Shown: positions 34,647 through 43,351, counted from the stretch's first letter. The stretch is 64,000 nt of DNA from JBBIPA01 sp037443085 (GCA_037443085.1 JBBIPA010000002.1:116296-180295); one strand, 5' to 3'. Numbers and translations: made by a program. The notes: generated by a model not told the origin, from the letters alone.

Positions 34647-34907
34647 TCACACCTGGATAATTCCAGCACCACCGCAGATGTGACAGTTCCTCAAGGTCTG
34701 AAAGCCGGGAATGCCTGTCTGCTCTTTGCCGGTGCCCTGGCATCTGCCACACCAGGTATCCTCGGGTTCCATCCTGACCTTGCCGGTACCGCTGCAGACA
34801 TTGCAGTCACGGGGGAAATCGAGCGGATGGCGTAGTCTAGTCTGACCGCTGCCGCCGCAGCCGCGGCAATTTACCACCTTGCTTTCATCGCACTTTTCCC
34901 AGAACAT
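34647..34907 (-). CDS. Stand-alone DnaJ-type cysteine-rich zinc-finger protein
   Basis: 86 residues from the ATG at 34907, preceded by AAAGGAGGTGAC; a GTG 9 bases earlier lies inside that site and is rejected. Four CxxCxGxG repeats (CRGCGGSG, CNVCSGTG, CGRCQGTG, CHICGGAG) form the two-zinc domain that in DnaJ follows the J and Gly/Phe regions. Here it is free, while the J domain is on another gene two steps downstream. Overlaps the end of the AAA+ gene by 23 bases, so translation is probably coupled. Confidence 0.8.
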   Translation of the reverse strand: MFWEKCDESKVVNCRGCGGSGQTRLRHPLDFPRDCNVCSGTGKVRMEPEDTWCGRCQGTGKEQTGIPGFQTLRNCHICGGAGIIQV

Positions 34908-36321
34908 CGCTGTCACCTCCTTTCCTTGTGTCGGTTGATTCCGGCTCTGAATTGAGAATCCGGGTTTGCTCTACTACCAAGCTGGCGCCGCCGTTGCCGC
35001 CAGTTTTGACCGGGAAGCCAAGCTCCCGGCCTCTCCTGTCAGCTTTGACCAGCACCAGCACTTTATCCACGTCTGTTTTGTCGAAGCGGCAATGGCCCAG
35101 CTCATCGCATTCCGGGCTATGTTTATGCTCGATGACCAGGCTATGTGCTACCTCCTGGATTTGAGCGGGGGTTAAGCCCTCCGTCCGCCAAGCCATGTAT
35201 TCCTGCATTTCGTCAGGCAGCGGGATTTTCCGCGAAAGGTATTGAATGAAGCCACGGCGCTGCTCCAGAGAAGGCAGCGTTAGCTGTATTATCCGGTCGA
35301 AACGCGATGGACGCTTGCGCAGGGCATCATCTATGGCGTCCAGGAAATTGGTGCTGGCGATGGTCACCACCTCGGCGCATTCTTCTATTCCGTCCAACTC
35401 GGCCAGCAGAGTGGGTAGAGCTGGCCCCTTCATGCGGCGCCTGTCCTCGCCGATTAAGTCGATATCTTCCAGGAACACGATGCTCGGTTTCAGGTCCCTG
35501 GCCAGTTCATATACTTCGTGGATATATGACGTGTAAATCAGATTACCTGTTGTGGCGGAGATGCAGGTAATATCCGGGCTCTGGTTCATAATAATCTTGT
35601 CTATCAAGGTCTTGCCGGTGCCCGGCTCGCCTGCCAGCATCACGCCTCTGCGTGGCAGTATGCCATATTTAGCCAGCTCCTCCTTCCTGTTCAGGAAATC
35701 AACGGTATTGGTTCTAATCTCATCCTTCAGCGTTTCATCCAGTGCCAGGTCATCCCAGCTTTTGAGCGGGAGTTTCAAGAAGTGTATGTTTCCACAGTAT
35801 TCTATTTTCTTTCCCTGGTACAGGTTTTTGCCCTGTGCCAGTTCGCTGACACCCTTGGCGAACGCTTTGACCACCTTTTTCCTGGTACTCGTAACCACTG
35901 CAGAAGCGGCGCAGCGATAGTCTATCTTCAGTGAGATTACCACCCTGCGATCATCTTTCTCCACCAGCATATAACCCATGCACATGGCATTCTCACGCTT
36001 ATCATAGTCAGCGTCCACCCTGGTGTAGTCGGGGACTTCGGCATCACGTCCCAGGACCTTCGCTATTTTCCAGTTCTCATTGGCAATGTAATCCTTGACC
36101 GCCCAGGCAAGCAGGTCGCTGTAATAACGGGGACGGATAATGGATACCTGTTCCTGCCTGCCTTTGCCCAGAAATGTGCGGATGGTATCCAGGTTTTTCT
36201 TGCGTATCTGCCTGGACCTGCGTATGAAGCCGGGCAACATATCATCTGAGCTGTCCTCGTCCATATCCTCAAAGTCGTCGTCCACTATTTCCTCTACCTC
36301 GTCCATCTCATCGAAATCCAT
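34885..36321 (-). CDS. AAA+ ATPase with an acidic N-terminus
   Basis: 478 residues. A strongly acidic tail (residues 2-27) precedes an N-terminal domain (to ~200) of no recognised family, then one AAA module: Walker A GEPGTGKT (231-238), Walker B IVFLEDID (281-288), sensor 1 ASTN (322-325), arginine-finger region RPSRFDR (338-343). It resembles the FtsH/Cdc48/Bcs1-type AAA ATPases that unfold or remodel proteins. No protease domain is present. AAAGGAGAAAAGG precedes the ATG. First gene of the operon, divergent from the WYL regulator. Confidence 0.87.
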   Translation of the reverse strand: MDFDEMDEVEEIVDDDFEDMDEDSSDDMLPGFIRRSRQIRKKNLDTIRTFLGKGRQEQVSIIRPRYYSDLLAWAVKDYIANENWKIAKVLGRDAEVPDYTRVDADYDKRENAMCMGYMLVEKDDRRVVISLKIDYRCAASAVVTSTRKKVVKAFAKGVSELAQGKNLYQGKKIEYCGNIHFLKLPLKSWDDLALDETLKDEIRTNTVDFLNRKEELAKYGILPRRGVMLAGEPGTGKTLIDKIIMNQSPDITCISATTGNLIYTSYIHEVYELARDLKPSIVFLEDIDLIGEDRRRMKGPALPTLLAELDGIEECAEVVTIASTNFLDAIDDALRKRPSRFDRIIQLTLPSLEQRRGFIQYLSRKIPLPDEMQEYMAWRTEGLTPAQIQEVAHSLVIEHKHSPECDELGHCRFDKTDVDKVLVLVKADRRGRELGFPVKTGGNGGASLVVEQTRILNSEPESTDTRKGGDSDVLGKVR

Positions 36322-36648
36322 ATTGTTGTACCTTTTCTCCTTTCAGTTATTTTTATTGCCGCCGCCACCACCTTCTTAATTCATCACCTCCTTTCCGCAG
36401 TTATTTTTGGGATGCCCTATACAACAGTTAGCAGTGGCAATGCCTGCCACTGCTATGGGAAATCCTCACCTTTCCCACCCTTAGTGCTTACCTATGTTTT
36501 TTGCTTTGCTCACCTCCTTTTTTCTGTTACAGCTAAAATTTAACACTGCCCCGAGACAACGTTATGTCCACTTTTCAGGCAAATTTTTCATCGCAGGGCT
36601 TGCCAGGGGTGATATAATTCTCGTAAGGCTTTTTTGTTGGGGGTGGCT
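36322..36648. promoter_or_regulatory. Divergent control region of the AAA/J-domain operon and the WYL regulator
   Basis: About 325 bases. On the minus strand it contains two extra AAAGGAGGTGA-type sites (near 36390 and 36520) with no good reading frame after either, besides the real one for the AAA gene. A stem of AGCAGTGGCA (36430-36439) and TGCCACTGCT (36445-36454) with a 5-base loop lies between them. On the plus strand, TATAAT at 36613-36618 is a likely -10 box for the regulator. The long leader may carry tiny peptides or RNA control. Confidence 0.55.
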
Positions 36649-37626
36649 ATGAAGCGCGGCGAACGTATCTACGACCGTACTGCCCGCCTGCTCAGAGTTG
36701 AGCATATCCTGTCTCAATACCCTGACGGTATCACCAGAAAGAAGCTGGCCCAGCTATGTGATGTCAGCACTAAAACGGTGGGGCGGGACATCGAGGCGCT
36801 GGACCAAATACTTAAGGTCCCCATCTGGATAGAGAAGAGGAAAGTAGGAGTTCGCCCCGAATATTTATTGCCTCGCATCTATTTTAGACCGGCCGAAGCC
36901 ATGACCATCTTCATAGCTACTAGGCTGCTGCTCAGCTACAGCAATGCCTACAATCCCGATATCAACTACACGTTCACCAAGCTGAACTCCATTGTGCCTC
37001 CCGCCTTGCGAGACCAAATAGAAAAGACCCTGGTGTGGATGCAACACCTCAAAAAAGATGAACAGTTTATCCGCACCATGAACAGGCTCACCACTGCCTG
37101 GATAGAGGGGCGAAGAGTAAAGATTAAGTATCATACACTTGGCGAGAAAACCGCCAAGGAACGTGTCATTGAGCCTTATTTTATCCAGCCAGCAGCGCTG
37201 GAACACGGCAACTACGTCATGGCTTACTGCCATCTCAAGAAAGAAATCCGCACTTTCAAAGTGGAACGCATCAGGAGCATAGAGTTGCTCGATGAGAAGT
37301 ACGCTGTACCTGAGAATTTCGATGCTAATAAATACCTGGGCACCGCCCTGGGCATATCGGTCTATGGTGAAACCGAGAAGATCAAACTTAAGTTCAACCC
37401 GGTCATAGGCAGGCTGCCCACCGAGACTATCTGGCATCCTACGCAAAAAGTGCAGATGGAGCTTGATGGCTCGTCTATAGTGACTCTCAATGTGCCCATC
37501 ACCGAGCAACTGGAAACCTTCATCCTGGGCTGGGGCGAGAAAGTGGAGGTGCTGCAGCCTGCTAAACTGCGCAAGCGGATAGCGAAGATAGCCAGGGCAA
37601 CGGCGAGAGTTTACAGGAAGAAATAG
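36649..37626 (+). CDS. WYL-domain transcriptional regulator
   Basis: 325 residues from the ATG at 36649, which follows TGGGGGTGG; an upstream TTG in the same frame is less likely. The N-terminal winged helix-turn-helix (LLRVEHILSQYPDGITRKKLAQLCDVS, in part) is of the DeoR/HTH_11 type, followed by the WYL core (AWIEGRRVKIKYHTLGEKT ... HGNYVMAYCHLKKEIRTFKV, in part) and the WCX C-terminal region. WYL proteins sense nucleic acid or nucleotide ligands and often control defence and DNA-repair genes. Divergent from the AAA operon, so its probable regulator. Confidence 0.88.
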   Translation: MKRGERIYDRTARLLRVEHILSQYPDGITRKKLAQLCDVSTKTVGRDIEALDQILKVPIWIEKRKVGVRPEYLLPRIYFRPAEAMTIFIATRLLLSYSNAYNPDINYTFTKLNSIVPPALRDQIEKTLVWMQHLKKDEQFIRTMNRLTTAWIEGRRVKIKYHTLGEKTAKERVIEPYFIQPAALEHGNYVMAYCHLKKEIRTFKVERIRSIELLDEKYAVPENFDANKYLGTALGISVYGETEKIKLKFNPVIGRLPTETIWHPTQKVQMELDGSSIVTLNVPITEQLETFILGWGEKVEVLQPAKLRKRIAKIARATARVYRKK

Positions 37627-37706
37627 TATCTGCGATAAAACAATGTCACTAAAGAATTCGCTATATGAAGGCAATTTTTTAAAGATCGAAAAGGGGATAC
37701 AGATTC

Positions 37707-38936
37707 ATGAATAACGAAGTAGCCAGACAGCTTGCTGAGAAACTAATTAAGATTTACAACCAACATAAACTACCCAAATATGCTGAACTAAATCGAAAAT
37801 ATCCAGAAGGATTCAAGCCGGAAAGAATAAACAGTAACCCTGAAGATAGCTTATTTCAACTCGTCATAATTGCTGCCTACGATCGTCAGCCATTCACCTA
37901 TGGCGCTAGAGGTTGGGAACCAATTTGGGGGCTATCTAATTCGAAACAATCCTTACCAGCAATTCTACGAAGTGTAAGGCTTTTCGATATAAAGGATGTG
38001 GCTGCCCTGCAAGAGAACGATATTCAAGAACGTCTTTCGCAGTGTTATTTCTTCGGGTATCGACTTAACACTGATGGAGCATATACGCGCTACTGTAAGA
38101 CATTTAAAGATGCAACGAGATTAATTCAGAGGGATGGCCTCCTATCTCTCATAAAGTCGGCTAGCACAGCACACGAAGTACAAAATGTACACAAGCATTT
38201 GGATAGCATCCATGGAATTGGACCTACCATAGCCTCTAAGCTGGTTATGTACGTTTTCAGAGAAATCCCTTTTGGGAATATTAACCCGCAAGAATTGCAT
38301 TCTTCAGTTAAGCCTATACTAAAAGAATATCACAATGCTAATCTAGCAAAGGAACTAATGAAGTGTTACGGCCCCGACATCATAGACCAGATATATGAGG
38401 AATTAAAAAAACTTGGAGACCCTTTTGCAATTGATGCTCTCTACTATGTTGATCGAGACGAACCGAAGCTCAAAAATTGCTTGCTCAGCATCTCGACAAT
38501 CGAGACGAATAGTGTAGGTAAAGCAAAAATAACAAATAAACAACATTCAGATATGAAGGATATAAAAGTAGAAGCGTGCAGTAGTGGTCTAGACATGCTG
38601 TTTGAACAGCTAAAGTCTGAAATCGAAAGTCAATTAGGTCACGAGATATATGTACGTAGTGAACAGGACAAACGAGGATGGAAACTATATCGTAAACCAT
38701 ACAAAAGTAATTTTGGTTATGTCGATAGGTATGCCAGAAAAGACAAGCTGTTTCCGCATCTTAGACTACCTCATTTACGCATCGCTGTGAAAAAGGAGTG
38801 GGCCGACAATGCCAATACAACTCCTGAATGTACTTCACCACATGGGTGGTGGGGCGAAGAGGAGGCATACTGGTGCGTTTGGCAGAACGACGAGCATTTA
38901 AAAGAAGTGGCCAAGTTTATAACGAAGATCTATTAG
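37707..38936 (+). CDS. Helix-hairpin-helix protein of unknown function, AT-rich
   Basis: 409 residues, not assigned to a family. A helix-hairpin-helix is seen at about 163-182 (LDSIHGIGPTIASKLVMYV), and the context with GYRLNTDGAYTRYCKTF recalls the helical fold of HhH-GPD DNA glycosylases, though no catalytic Lys/Asp pair can be named. The C-terminal 120 residues (from ~290) form a separate domain with many charged and aromatic residues and may be the functional end. Base composition is clearly more AT-rich than flanking genes, a sign of recent transfer. GGGG upstream of the ATG is weak as an RBS. Followed 32 bases on by a nuclease gene. Confidence 0.6.
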   Translation: MNNEVARQLAEKLIKIYNQHKLPKYAELNRKYPEGFKPERINSNPEDSLFQLVIIAAYDRQPFTYGARGWEPIWGLSNSKQSLPAILRSVRLFDIKDVAALQENDIQERLSQCYFFGYRLNTDGAYTRYCKTFKDATRLIQRDGLLSLIKSASTAHEVQNVHKHLDSIHGIGPTIASKLVMYVFREIPFGNINPQELHSSVKPILKEYHNANLAKELMKCYGPDIIDQIYEELKKLGDPFAIDALYYVDRDEPKLKNCLLSISTIETNSVGKAKITNKQHSDMKDIKVEACSSGLDMLFEQLKSEIESQLGHEIYVRSEQDKRGWKLYRKPYKSNFGYVDRYARKDKLFPHLRLPHLRIAVKKEWADNANTTPECTSPHGWWGEEEAYWCVWQNDEHLKEVAKFITKIY

Positions 38937-38968
38937 CTAGTATACTATTAAAGTAAAAGGTAGCAAAA

Positions 38969-40165
38969 ATGCCAACTTATTCTCATTCAAGATTAAGCAC
39001 TTACGAAGAATGTCCCTTAAGGTACAGGCTCTGCTATATCGATAAGATCGAGCGGGACATTGAGGGGGTGGAAGCCTTCCTGGGAAGCAGAGTTCACGAT
39101 ACTCTGAAAAAATGCTATGACGATGTGAAAATGGCGAAGGTAAACAGCCTGGAAGATTTGCTGGCTTATTACAACCAGGTATGGCGGAAGAACTGGCATG
39201 ACGCCATCGTGGTGACCAGGGCAGAAGTAACCCCGGAAAATTACCGGATGCGCGGCGAGAAAATGCTGAAGGCATACTACGACAGGCATGCTCCCTTTAG
39301 CTCCGATACAATCATAGGTACCGAGATAAGGCTTAATTTCTCCCTGGATGACAACAATGACTACCGGATAGCTGGATATGTAGACCGCCTCTCCAAGACC
39401 AGCGACGGCATATGCCAGATTCATGACTACAAGACGTCGAGCTATTTGCCTGGCCAGAAGGACGCAGACGAGGATAGGCAGCTTGGTCTCTACCTGGTCG
39501 GCGTCCAGAAGAAATGGCCAGACATGAAAGACATCAGGCTGGTGTGGCATTATCTGGACCATGATACGGAACTGGTGTCTTACCGCTCGCCTGAGGCTAT
39601 ATCCAGCCTGGTTCAGGACACTATAAAGCTTATAGACGAAATAGAAAGCACCACGGAATTTAGACCAAGAGAATCCGGACTCTGCAACTGGTGCGCCTAT
39701 CCTGACCTCTGCCCCTGCAGGAAGCACTTTTACACAGTGGAAGCACTACCAGTAAACGAATACCTGAAAGAGCCTGGCGTGGTGCTGGTTAATAAATTTG
39801 CTGAACTTAAAGAGCAGTCAAAAAGGACGGACGAAGAGATAGAAAGGGTAAAAGAGGCAATCATCGAATATGCTCGCCGCCAAGGGGTCGAAGTAATCAA
39901 GGGAAACGACCGCAGGGCTAGAGTCACCTTTGAGCAGAAGCTGAAACTCCCCGGCAAGAACGATGCCGAACGTCCAGAGCTGGATAATGTGGTGAAAAAA
40001 GCCGGCAAGTGGGACGAGGTTTCCATGCTGGATATCACAGCCATTGTCCATGCCATAGAGAGCGGAGAGTGGAGCCAGGGGCTTATCGACAAAATCATGG
40101 AATACGGTTGCTTCGAGGAAAGCACCTCAGTGCGCCTTTCCAGACTCAGGGAAGAGGAAGACTAG
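38969..40165 (+). CDS. PD-(D/E)XK nuclease, Cas4/AddB type with Fe-S cysteines
   Basis: 398 residues. Nuclease motifs: FLGSRVHDTL (H43), IAGYVDRL (D139), HDYKT (D153, K155) and RQLGLY (Q171). Four cysteines of an iron-sulfur staple are C15 (TYEECPLRY) and C239, C242, C248 (CNWCAYPDLC), the spacing seen in Cas4 and AddB. After residue ~260 a charged coiled-coil-like region and a further ~80 residues are not recognised. Likely a DNA end-processing exonuclease. No cas genes or repeats nearby, so it is not called Cas4. Confidence 0.82.
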   Translation: MPTYSHSRLSTYEECPLRYRLCYIDKIERDIEGVEAFLGSRVHDTLKKCYDDVKMAKVNSLEDLLAYYNQVWRKNWHDAIVVTRAEVTPENYRMRGEKMLKAYYDRHAPFSSDTIIGTEIRLNFSLDDNNDYRIAGYVDRLSKTSDGICQIHDYKTSSYLPGQKDADEDRQLGLYLVGVQKKWPDMKDIRLVWHYLDHDTELVSYRSPEAISSLVQDTIKLIDEIESTTEFRPRESGLCNWCAYPDLCPCRKHFYTVEALPVNEYLKEPGVVLVNKFAELKEQSKRTDEEIERVKEAIIEYARRQGVEVIKGNDRRARVTFEQKLKLPGKNDAERPELDNVVKKAGKWDEVSMLDITAIVHAIESGEWSQGLIDKIMEYGCFEESTSVRLSRLREEED

Positions 40166-40291
40166 GTTCACTTCATATTGCTACCTTGTATATTGGCAAT
40201 GCGTCGGGCTATAATGACGTCAAAAGCACCTGATCAAATGCACATTTGTTATTTTACTCAAGCAACACAGTAATACAGGAGTAACGAAGAA

Positions 40292-40546
40292 TTGATCACA
40301 GAATACATCGAGGCAGCTTTAAAAAGAGCCAAATATGAAATCATTGACGATGAAGAGCCGTTTTACGGAGAGGTTGCGGAGCTTAAGGGAGTATGGGCGT
40401 CAGGAAAGACCCTTGAGGAGTGCCGCCACAACCTGGCTGAGGTTATTGACGGCTGGCTGGTGGTACGGCTGAAGAACGGGCTGCCTATTCCACCTTTAGG
40501 CGAACATCGGATCGAAGAACTAAAAAGGCTAGAGGTTAGTGGCTGA
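40292..40546 (+). CDS. hicB: HicB-family antitoxin
   Basis: 84 residues from a TTG at 40292, with CAGGAGTAA upstream. Typical HicB partial RNase-H fold: AKYEIIDDEEPFYGEVAEL and TLEECRHNLAEVIDGWL. It would bind the HicA toxin and repress the operon. There is no C-terminal DNA-binding domain (short form). Order hicB-hicA is the reverse of the commonest arrangement. Overlaps hicA by 8 bases. Confidence 0.85.
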   Translation: MITEYIEAALKRAKYEIIDDEEPFYGEVAELKGVWASGKTLEECRHNLAEVIDGWLVVRLKNGLPIPPLGEHRIEELKRLEVSG

Positions 40547-40757
40547 GCTATCGCCTGTTTCCTGGTCAGAATTGGTGAAGCGACTGCACAAACTCGGCTT
40601 TCAAGGCCCTTATCAGGGTGGCAAACACCCCTACATGATAAGGGAGAACGTAGTACTAACTATACCAAACCCCCATCGTAAAGAAATTGGCGTTGCCCTC
40701 CTGTCACGGATTCTAAAACAAGCCGGTATCACCAGGGATAAATGGCTCGAAGGTTAG
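40539..40757 (+). CDS. hicA: HicA-family mRNA interferase toxin
   Basis: 72 residues from a GTG at 40539. dsRBD-like fold with the catalytic His in GGKHPYM (H30) and the conserved SWSELVKRLHKLGF start and NPHRKEIGVALLSRIL end. HicA cleaves mRNA. Full family length and motif intact, so it is probably active and held by HicB. Confidence 0.88.
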   Translation: MAELSPVSWSELVKRLHKLGFQGPYQGGKHPYMIRENVVLTIPNPHRKEIGVALLSRILKQAGITRDKWLEG

Positions 40758-40804
40758 CACGTTTACCAGTCAGTAGAGAGCGACAACCAGCTAATAATAA
40801 TCAC

Positions 40805-42076
40805 ATGGTCGGTAATAGAGTAAACCAATCCGTTGCTGCCAGGCCTCGACTTTTCTACGGCTACGTCGTGGTTGTTGTGGCATTCTTTATATCCCTGCTG
40901 ATCTACGGGATGCAGTATAGCTTCGGCATATTCTTCAAACCGATTCTTCAGGAGTTTGGCTGGACCAGGGCTATGACCGCAGGCGCTTACTCGCTTTCCT
41001 GGCTGGTTATGGGTTTCGGCTCCGTTCTAATGGGAGGGCTTAATGATAAATTCGGACCACGTATCGTAATGAGTATTTGTGGGGGCATTGCCGGCATCGG
41101 GTTTATGTTGATGTCACGCATCAGCACCGTCTGGCAACTATATGTAGTCTACGGAATTATCATTGGCACTGGTATCAGCGTCTGGGTTCCACTGATGTCA
41201 ATAATAGCGCGATGGTTTGTGAAGAGAAGAACTACCATGTCCGGCATCGTTGGTGCCGGCATTGGTATCGGTACACTGATTGGCGCACCGGTAGCTAATA
41301 GCCTTATTTCCGCTTTCGACTGGCGTTCATCCTATATCATTCTGGGTGGTGTGCTTCTGGTCGCTATTGTCGGCAGTGCTCAATTGCTAAGGGGTGAGCC
41401 GAAGCAGATGAGACAAACGGCTTATGGTGCTACTGCCGTATCCGAGGAGGGGCATAGTCAAATAGAAAAATCTCTTTCTCTCAGTGAGGCGGTCAATACC
41501 AGACAATTCTGGCTGATTGTGTCTATGTTTTTCTGCTTTGGCATCAGTTTTCAAAGTATAGTGGCACATCTGGTGCCACATATTACTGATTTAGGCATAA
41601 CGGCAACGAGCGCTGCTACCAGTATGGCTGCCATAGGTGGGGTGAGTATTGTCAGCAAGGTGGTGCTCGGAGGTCTCGGGGACAGGATTGGCAATAGGAA
41701 TACTTTAATTATTGCCTTTGGTCTTATGGTACTGGCATTGGTATGGCTATATTTCTCAAGAGAAACGTGGCAGTTTTATTTGTTCGCTGTCATCTTCGGT
41801 TTTGGCTACGGCGGCCATATAGCACAACATTCACCTCTGATTGGAGAAATATTTGGCCTGGTTTCCCACGGTCTGATTTTCAGTACTATAGGTATTGGCA
41901 TGTCGGCGGGGGCGGCTATCGGGCCGGTAATGACCGGTTTTATATTTGATGTTACCGGCAGTTACCTGGCGGCTTTTGTAATCACCAGTATTTTCAGTGC
42001 AATTGGCTTACTATTAACTGTTTTTTTGAAGGATAGAGTAACAAAACATTCATCGCATGGTAGCCCGCCAGTCTAG
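40805..42076 (+). CDS. MFS transporter, oxalate/formate-antiporter-like
   Basis: About 423 residues if started at the ATG at 40805; an earlier frame start at 40742 overlaps hicA and has no better site. Twelve hydrophobic segments. Features of the OFA/monocarboxylate group are RLFYGYVVVVVAFF at the start, GGLNDKFGPRIVMSICGG (motif A-like) and the GDRIGNRNTLIIAFG loop between helices 8 and 9. Likely imports or exchanges a small carboxylate. Start uncertain. Confidence 0.8.
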   Translation: MVGNRVNQSVAARPRLFYGYVVVVVAFFISLLIYGMQYSFGIFFKPILQEFGWTRAMTAGAYSLSWLVMGFGSVLMGGLNDKFGPRIVMSICGGIAGIGFMLMSRISTVWQLYVVYGIIIGTGISVWVPLMSIIARWFVKRRTTMSGIVGAGIGIGTLIGAPVANSLISAFDWRSSYIILGGVLLVAIVGSAQLLRGEPKQMRQTAYGATAVSEEGHSQIEKSLSLSEAVNTRQFWLIVSMFFCFGISFQSIVAHLVPHITDLGITATSAATSMAAIGGVSIVSKVVLGGLGDRIGNRNTLIIAFGLMVLALVWLYFSRETWQFYLFAVIFGFGYGGHIAQHSPLIGEIFGLVSHGLIFSTIGIGMSAGAAIGPVMTGFIFDVTGSYLAAFVITSIFSAIGLLLTVFLKDRVTKHSSHGSPPV

Positions 42077-42518
42077 TTTGCGCTAGGACCTGACTATTGC
42101 TTCGCTACCTGCGATAACATGCTATCCCATCCTGTCATCCTGAGGAATCCGCCGCAGGCGGATGACGTGAGGATCGCTTCACTTTCACTAACCTATAACT
42201 TTTCACGTGTGATAGTGAAGTAGGGAGGTGGAGTGCTGGATGGGGTGAAGGGATTCTCACGCCCCGATTTCATCGGGACTCAGAATGACAGAGTGAGAAA
42301 GGTTTTGTCTCCGGAACAGCGCCACGTATTTCTACCTGGTTTAGCACGCTGCTGGTAAGCACTTAATGTCAGGCCACTACCAAAAACTTTAAGTGTTTCC
42401 ACCGTCAGCAAACAGGTGCTACGGCGGAAGTCAGGGGTATTGCCTCGATGATACACTGATGGTGAAGAAGATGAGGTGAGGGGATAGAGGAAAATAAACA
42501 AAAAAGGAGGTGAACAAA
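42077..42518. repeat. Intergenic region with two dispersed repeat units
   Basis: Contains units at 42131-42178 (TGTCATCCTGAGGAATCC with CCGCAGGCGG core) and 42249-42292 (ATTCTCACGCCCCGATTTC, then ATCGGGACTCAGAAT), of the same family as at 32146-32456. The rest, up to the small gene at 42519, shows no coding or RNA signal. Confidence 0.65.
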
Positions 42519-42677
42519 ATGACAGTCGGATTTATCGTAGCACTCGTTCTGGCAATACCCATCATCCTGTTCCCGGCAGCCTTCATCTGGTACATGAACA
42601 TCGGTGGTATCGTTCAGGCCGTGAAGGAAGCCAAAGCCAGGGAGAAGAAGCTGGCTACCGAAAAGACGAGAGGCTAG
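42519..42677 (+). CDS. 52-residue membrane protein
   Basis: ATG at 42519 preceded by AAAAAAGGAGGTGA, one of the strongest ribosome sites in the window. One hydrophobic helix at about 4-27 (FIVALVLAIPIILFPAAFIW), then a charged tail ending KLATEKTRG. No homologue is recognised. A 13-bp hairpin 69 bases on acts as terminator. The strong site and clean frame make it a likely true gene. Confidence 0.7.
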   Translation: MTVGFIVALVLAIPIILFPAAFIWYMNIGGIVQAVKEAKAREKKLATEKTRG

Positions 42678-42746
42678 AGGCAGAAGGGAATTCGGTAATG
42701 AAAGCAAGGAGGTAGCAATAACGAGGACGAAAATGACAGACACAGG

Positions 42747-42782
42747 ATAAGGCTGGATATTCGAAAGAGTATCCAGCCTTAT
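42747..42782. terminator. Bidirectional hairpin terminator
   Basis: ATAAGGCTGGATA (42747-42759) and TATCCAGCCTTAT (42770-42782) form a perfect 13-bp stem with a 10-base loop. It lies between the small membrane gene (plus) and the nitroreductase stop (minus), with short T/A runs on both sides, so it probably ends both transcripts. Confidence 0.75.
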
Positions 42783-42805
42783 CATTTCAGGAGATGTTCC
42801 CAGAC

Positions 42806-43351
42806 TTAATAGGAGTTGAACGAGGTAATTTTATCGAAGGCTTCCCGATTGTGCTTCCCATTCACCTTCTGCTGGTCGTAATAGCCCAGCGCAATCAGGA
42901 TATCTATCTTCCTATCCTGAGGGATATTCAGCACCGACTTCACCGCCTTTTCATCGAACCATCCCATCCAGCATGTCCCCAGCCCCAGGTCATCAGCCTG
43001 GAGCACCAGATGTTCCCCAGCAATACCAATATCAATGAGGTAGTACTGTGTGCCGCGAAACATGCCGCCTATGCGAGCCAGGAACCTAGCTTTCTCCGAG
43101 ACGATGACCACAATAACCGGTGCCTTTTTGGCGAAGGCATTGATGGCGTAGATGCCGCCGAAGGCGGCATCGCCTAGCTTCCTTTTCACCTCGGGGTCGT
43201 CCACGACGATGAATTTCCAGGGCTGGGAGTTGACAGCGGAGGGTGCCAGCCGAGCTGCTTCCAGGCACGTCAGTATCTTGTCACGCTCCACCGGCTTTTC
43301 CAGGAAATTCCTGATGCTTCTGCGGTGTTTTACAGTGTCGAAAAGAGACAT
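42806..43351 (-). CDS. Nitroreductase family protein
   Basis: 181 residues from the ATG at 43351 (GAGGAGG upstream). FMN-binding motif HRRSIRNFLEKPV at the N-terminus, PSAVNSQPWKFIVVDD and LGLGTCWMGWFDE. It probably uses NAD(P)H and FMN to reduce nitro, quinone or C=C substrates. Substrate unknown. A longer frame start at 43399 has no ribosome site. Confidence 0.87.
   Translation of the reverse strand: MSLFDTVKHRRSIRNFLEKPVERDKILTCLEAARLAPSAVNSQPWKFIVVDDPEVKRKLGDAAFGGIYAINAFAKKAPVIVVIVSEKARFLARIGGMFRGTQYYLIDIGIAGEHLVLQADDLGLGTCWMGWFDEKAVKSVLNIPQDRKIDILIALGYYDQQKVNGKHNREAFDKITSFNSY

Noticed and set aside
34370..34672. 100-codon frame overlapping the small membrane-protein gene.
   Set aside because: The 79-codon frame encodes two clear membrane helices; the other frame has no pattern.
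38969..40165. Nuclease as Cas4 of a CRISPR system.
   Set aside because: No cas1, cas2 or repeat array is in the window; motifs alone also fit AddB or phage nucleases.
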